Origin: Candidatus Firestonebacteria bacterium RIFOXYA2_FULL_40_8
Lineage (GTDB): Bacteria; Oederibacteriota; D2-FULL-39-29
Direction of reading: 5' to 3'
Assembly: GCA_001778355.1 (NCBI GenBank)
Contig: MFGS01000049.1
Coordinates: 14,563-20,549 of the forward strand
Length of the DNA stretch: 5,987 nt
Numbering within the stretch: the first letter of the stretch is position 1; the number at the start of each line of letters is the position of its first letter. Below, one piece after another: positions 5,524-5,987 of this stretch. A program made the position numbers and the translations under genes. The notes beneath the pieces were generated by a model. It was not told the DNA's origin. It ran no database searches and saw nothing but the letters and a program-made list of their open reading frames with translations.

Positions 5524-5987
5524 CTAATGCATTTCTACGGCGCACGACAAAAAGTTGGGCGTTAATATATGAAACTCAACATTAGGGTGATCCGCAAGTA
5601 ACGACATCGGCACGGAAGAGTCCGGTATTTTTTTAGAGATCATAAGCGCGGTCAAACGCGTACCAAACGAGTTGTCATGCCAGCCGGGATGCCAGATAGA
5701 AACTTTCTCCGCTTTCCACGTTTCAGCGGCTCCCACTGATACCGCTTTTGATGGAATGTTAGAAACTATTCCTCCGCCGGAAGTTCTGGCGTTTTGCATT
5801 AAGGTCATCGGGTGAAGCTCCACCACCCTGGTTGTAAGTTTTCTGAATTCAGCGGGAGACGGTGGCTCCTCGGTAAAACGTCCTTCTCTTTTGACAGGAT
5901 CGTTAAAAGCCCAGTGTTTGGTCTCGCCCTGACCGCCCTGCATCACCACACATCTTGCTTTATTGTAGGATTCTATATATTTTTTTG
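5524..5987 (-). CDS. Glucosamine-6-phosphate isomerase/deaminase (NagB)-like protein, C-terminal part (5' end outside window)
   Basis: The frame is open to the right edge (in-frame residues include YIESYNKARC before the first GTG at 5949), so the start lies outside the window. About 153 residues are visible. Numbered from the GTG at 5949, they align in order with the C-terminal two-thirds of NagB: GETKHWAFNDP (8-18; NagB DGHIAFNEP), TRVVELHPMTLMQNAR (40-55), VSNIPSKAVSVGAAETWKAEKV (62-83), corresponding to NagB VPxxAxTVGVGTxxxAxEV, and SLLADHPNVEFHI (117-129), corresponding to NagB LQLHPxxxxI. Canonical NagB opens the ring of GlcN6P and converts it to Fru6P plus ammonia. Here the catalytic His is kept (12) and the following Glu is Asp (17), but the Asp of DGH is Thr (10). 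An extra Pro/Glu-rich insertion (about 22-36) follows. A non-classical isomerase or sugar-binding role is therefore possible. The gene stands upstream of and codirectional with the PIG-L deacetylase. Confidence 0.82.
   Translation of the reverse strand, partial: KKYIESYNKARCVVMQGGQGETKHWAFNDPVKREGRFTEEPPSPAEFRKLTTRVVELHPMTLMQNARTSGGGIVSNIPSKAVSVGAAETWKAEKVSIWHPGWHDNSFGTRLTALMISKKIPDSSVPMSLLADHPNVEFHILTPNFLSCAVEMH

Overview
The window reads as chromosomal DNA from an uncultivated, free-living bacterium of moderate GC (roughly 40% by eye). No rRNA, tRNA, integrase, transposase, phage or CRISPR signature is visible. The gene families present, UUG starts on two genes, and short degenerate tandem repeats in the larger intergenic gaps would fit a candidate-phylum lineage such as the Omnitrophica/Elusimicrobia/Planctomycetes-like groups. 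That placement is inference only; no marker gene is present.

Layout. The left edge (1-440, plus strand) holds the C-terminal end of a COG2509-type FAD-dependent dehydrogenase. A 7-nt repeat (AAATTCG) runs across its stop codon, followed by a gap of about 210 bp. All remaining genes are on the minus strand. Read in the direction of transcription from the right edge they are: (i) the C-terminal part of a glucosamine-6-phosphate isomerase/deaminase (NagB)-like protein that continues beyond the window (5524-5987); (ii) a complete PIG-L/LmbE zinc deacetylase (4470-5261); (iii) and (iv) two tandem, full-length, paralogous membrane histidine kinases (2808-4397 and 1151-2737); and (v) a 5'-truncated remnant of an AlbA_2/RecG-like ATP-binding transcriptional regulator (653-1069).

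How the genes may work together. The NagB-like and PIG-L proteins form a plausible amino-sugar pair, an isomerase/deaminase fold next to an N-acetyl-sugar deacetylase. The same two domains occur fused in some Bacteroidetes proteins. The visible NagB-like active-site loop is non-canonical: a Thr stands where the catalytic Asp of the DGH motif would be, so classical GlcN6P deaminase chemistry is doubtful. The two kinases are 528 and 529 residues long and align without a gap over 528 positions (about 59% identity, hand-counted). The PAS/kinase half is highly conserved and the six-helix membrane sensor has diverged, which is the pattern of a duplication followed by sensor divergence. No response regulator is in the window, so both kinases are orphans here. 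Whether they control the amino-sugar genes is unknown.

The main annotation correction is the start of the 1151-2737 kinase. The longest ORF would begin at 2782, but a Shine-Dalgarno sequence and exact alignment with its paralogue put the start at a UUG at 2737.
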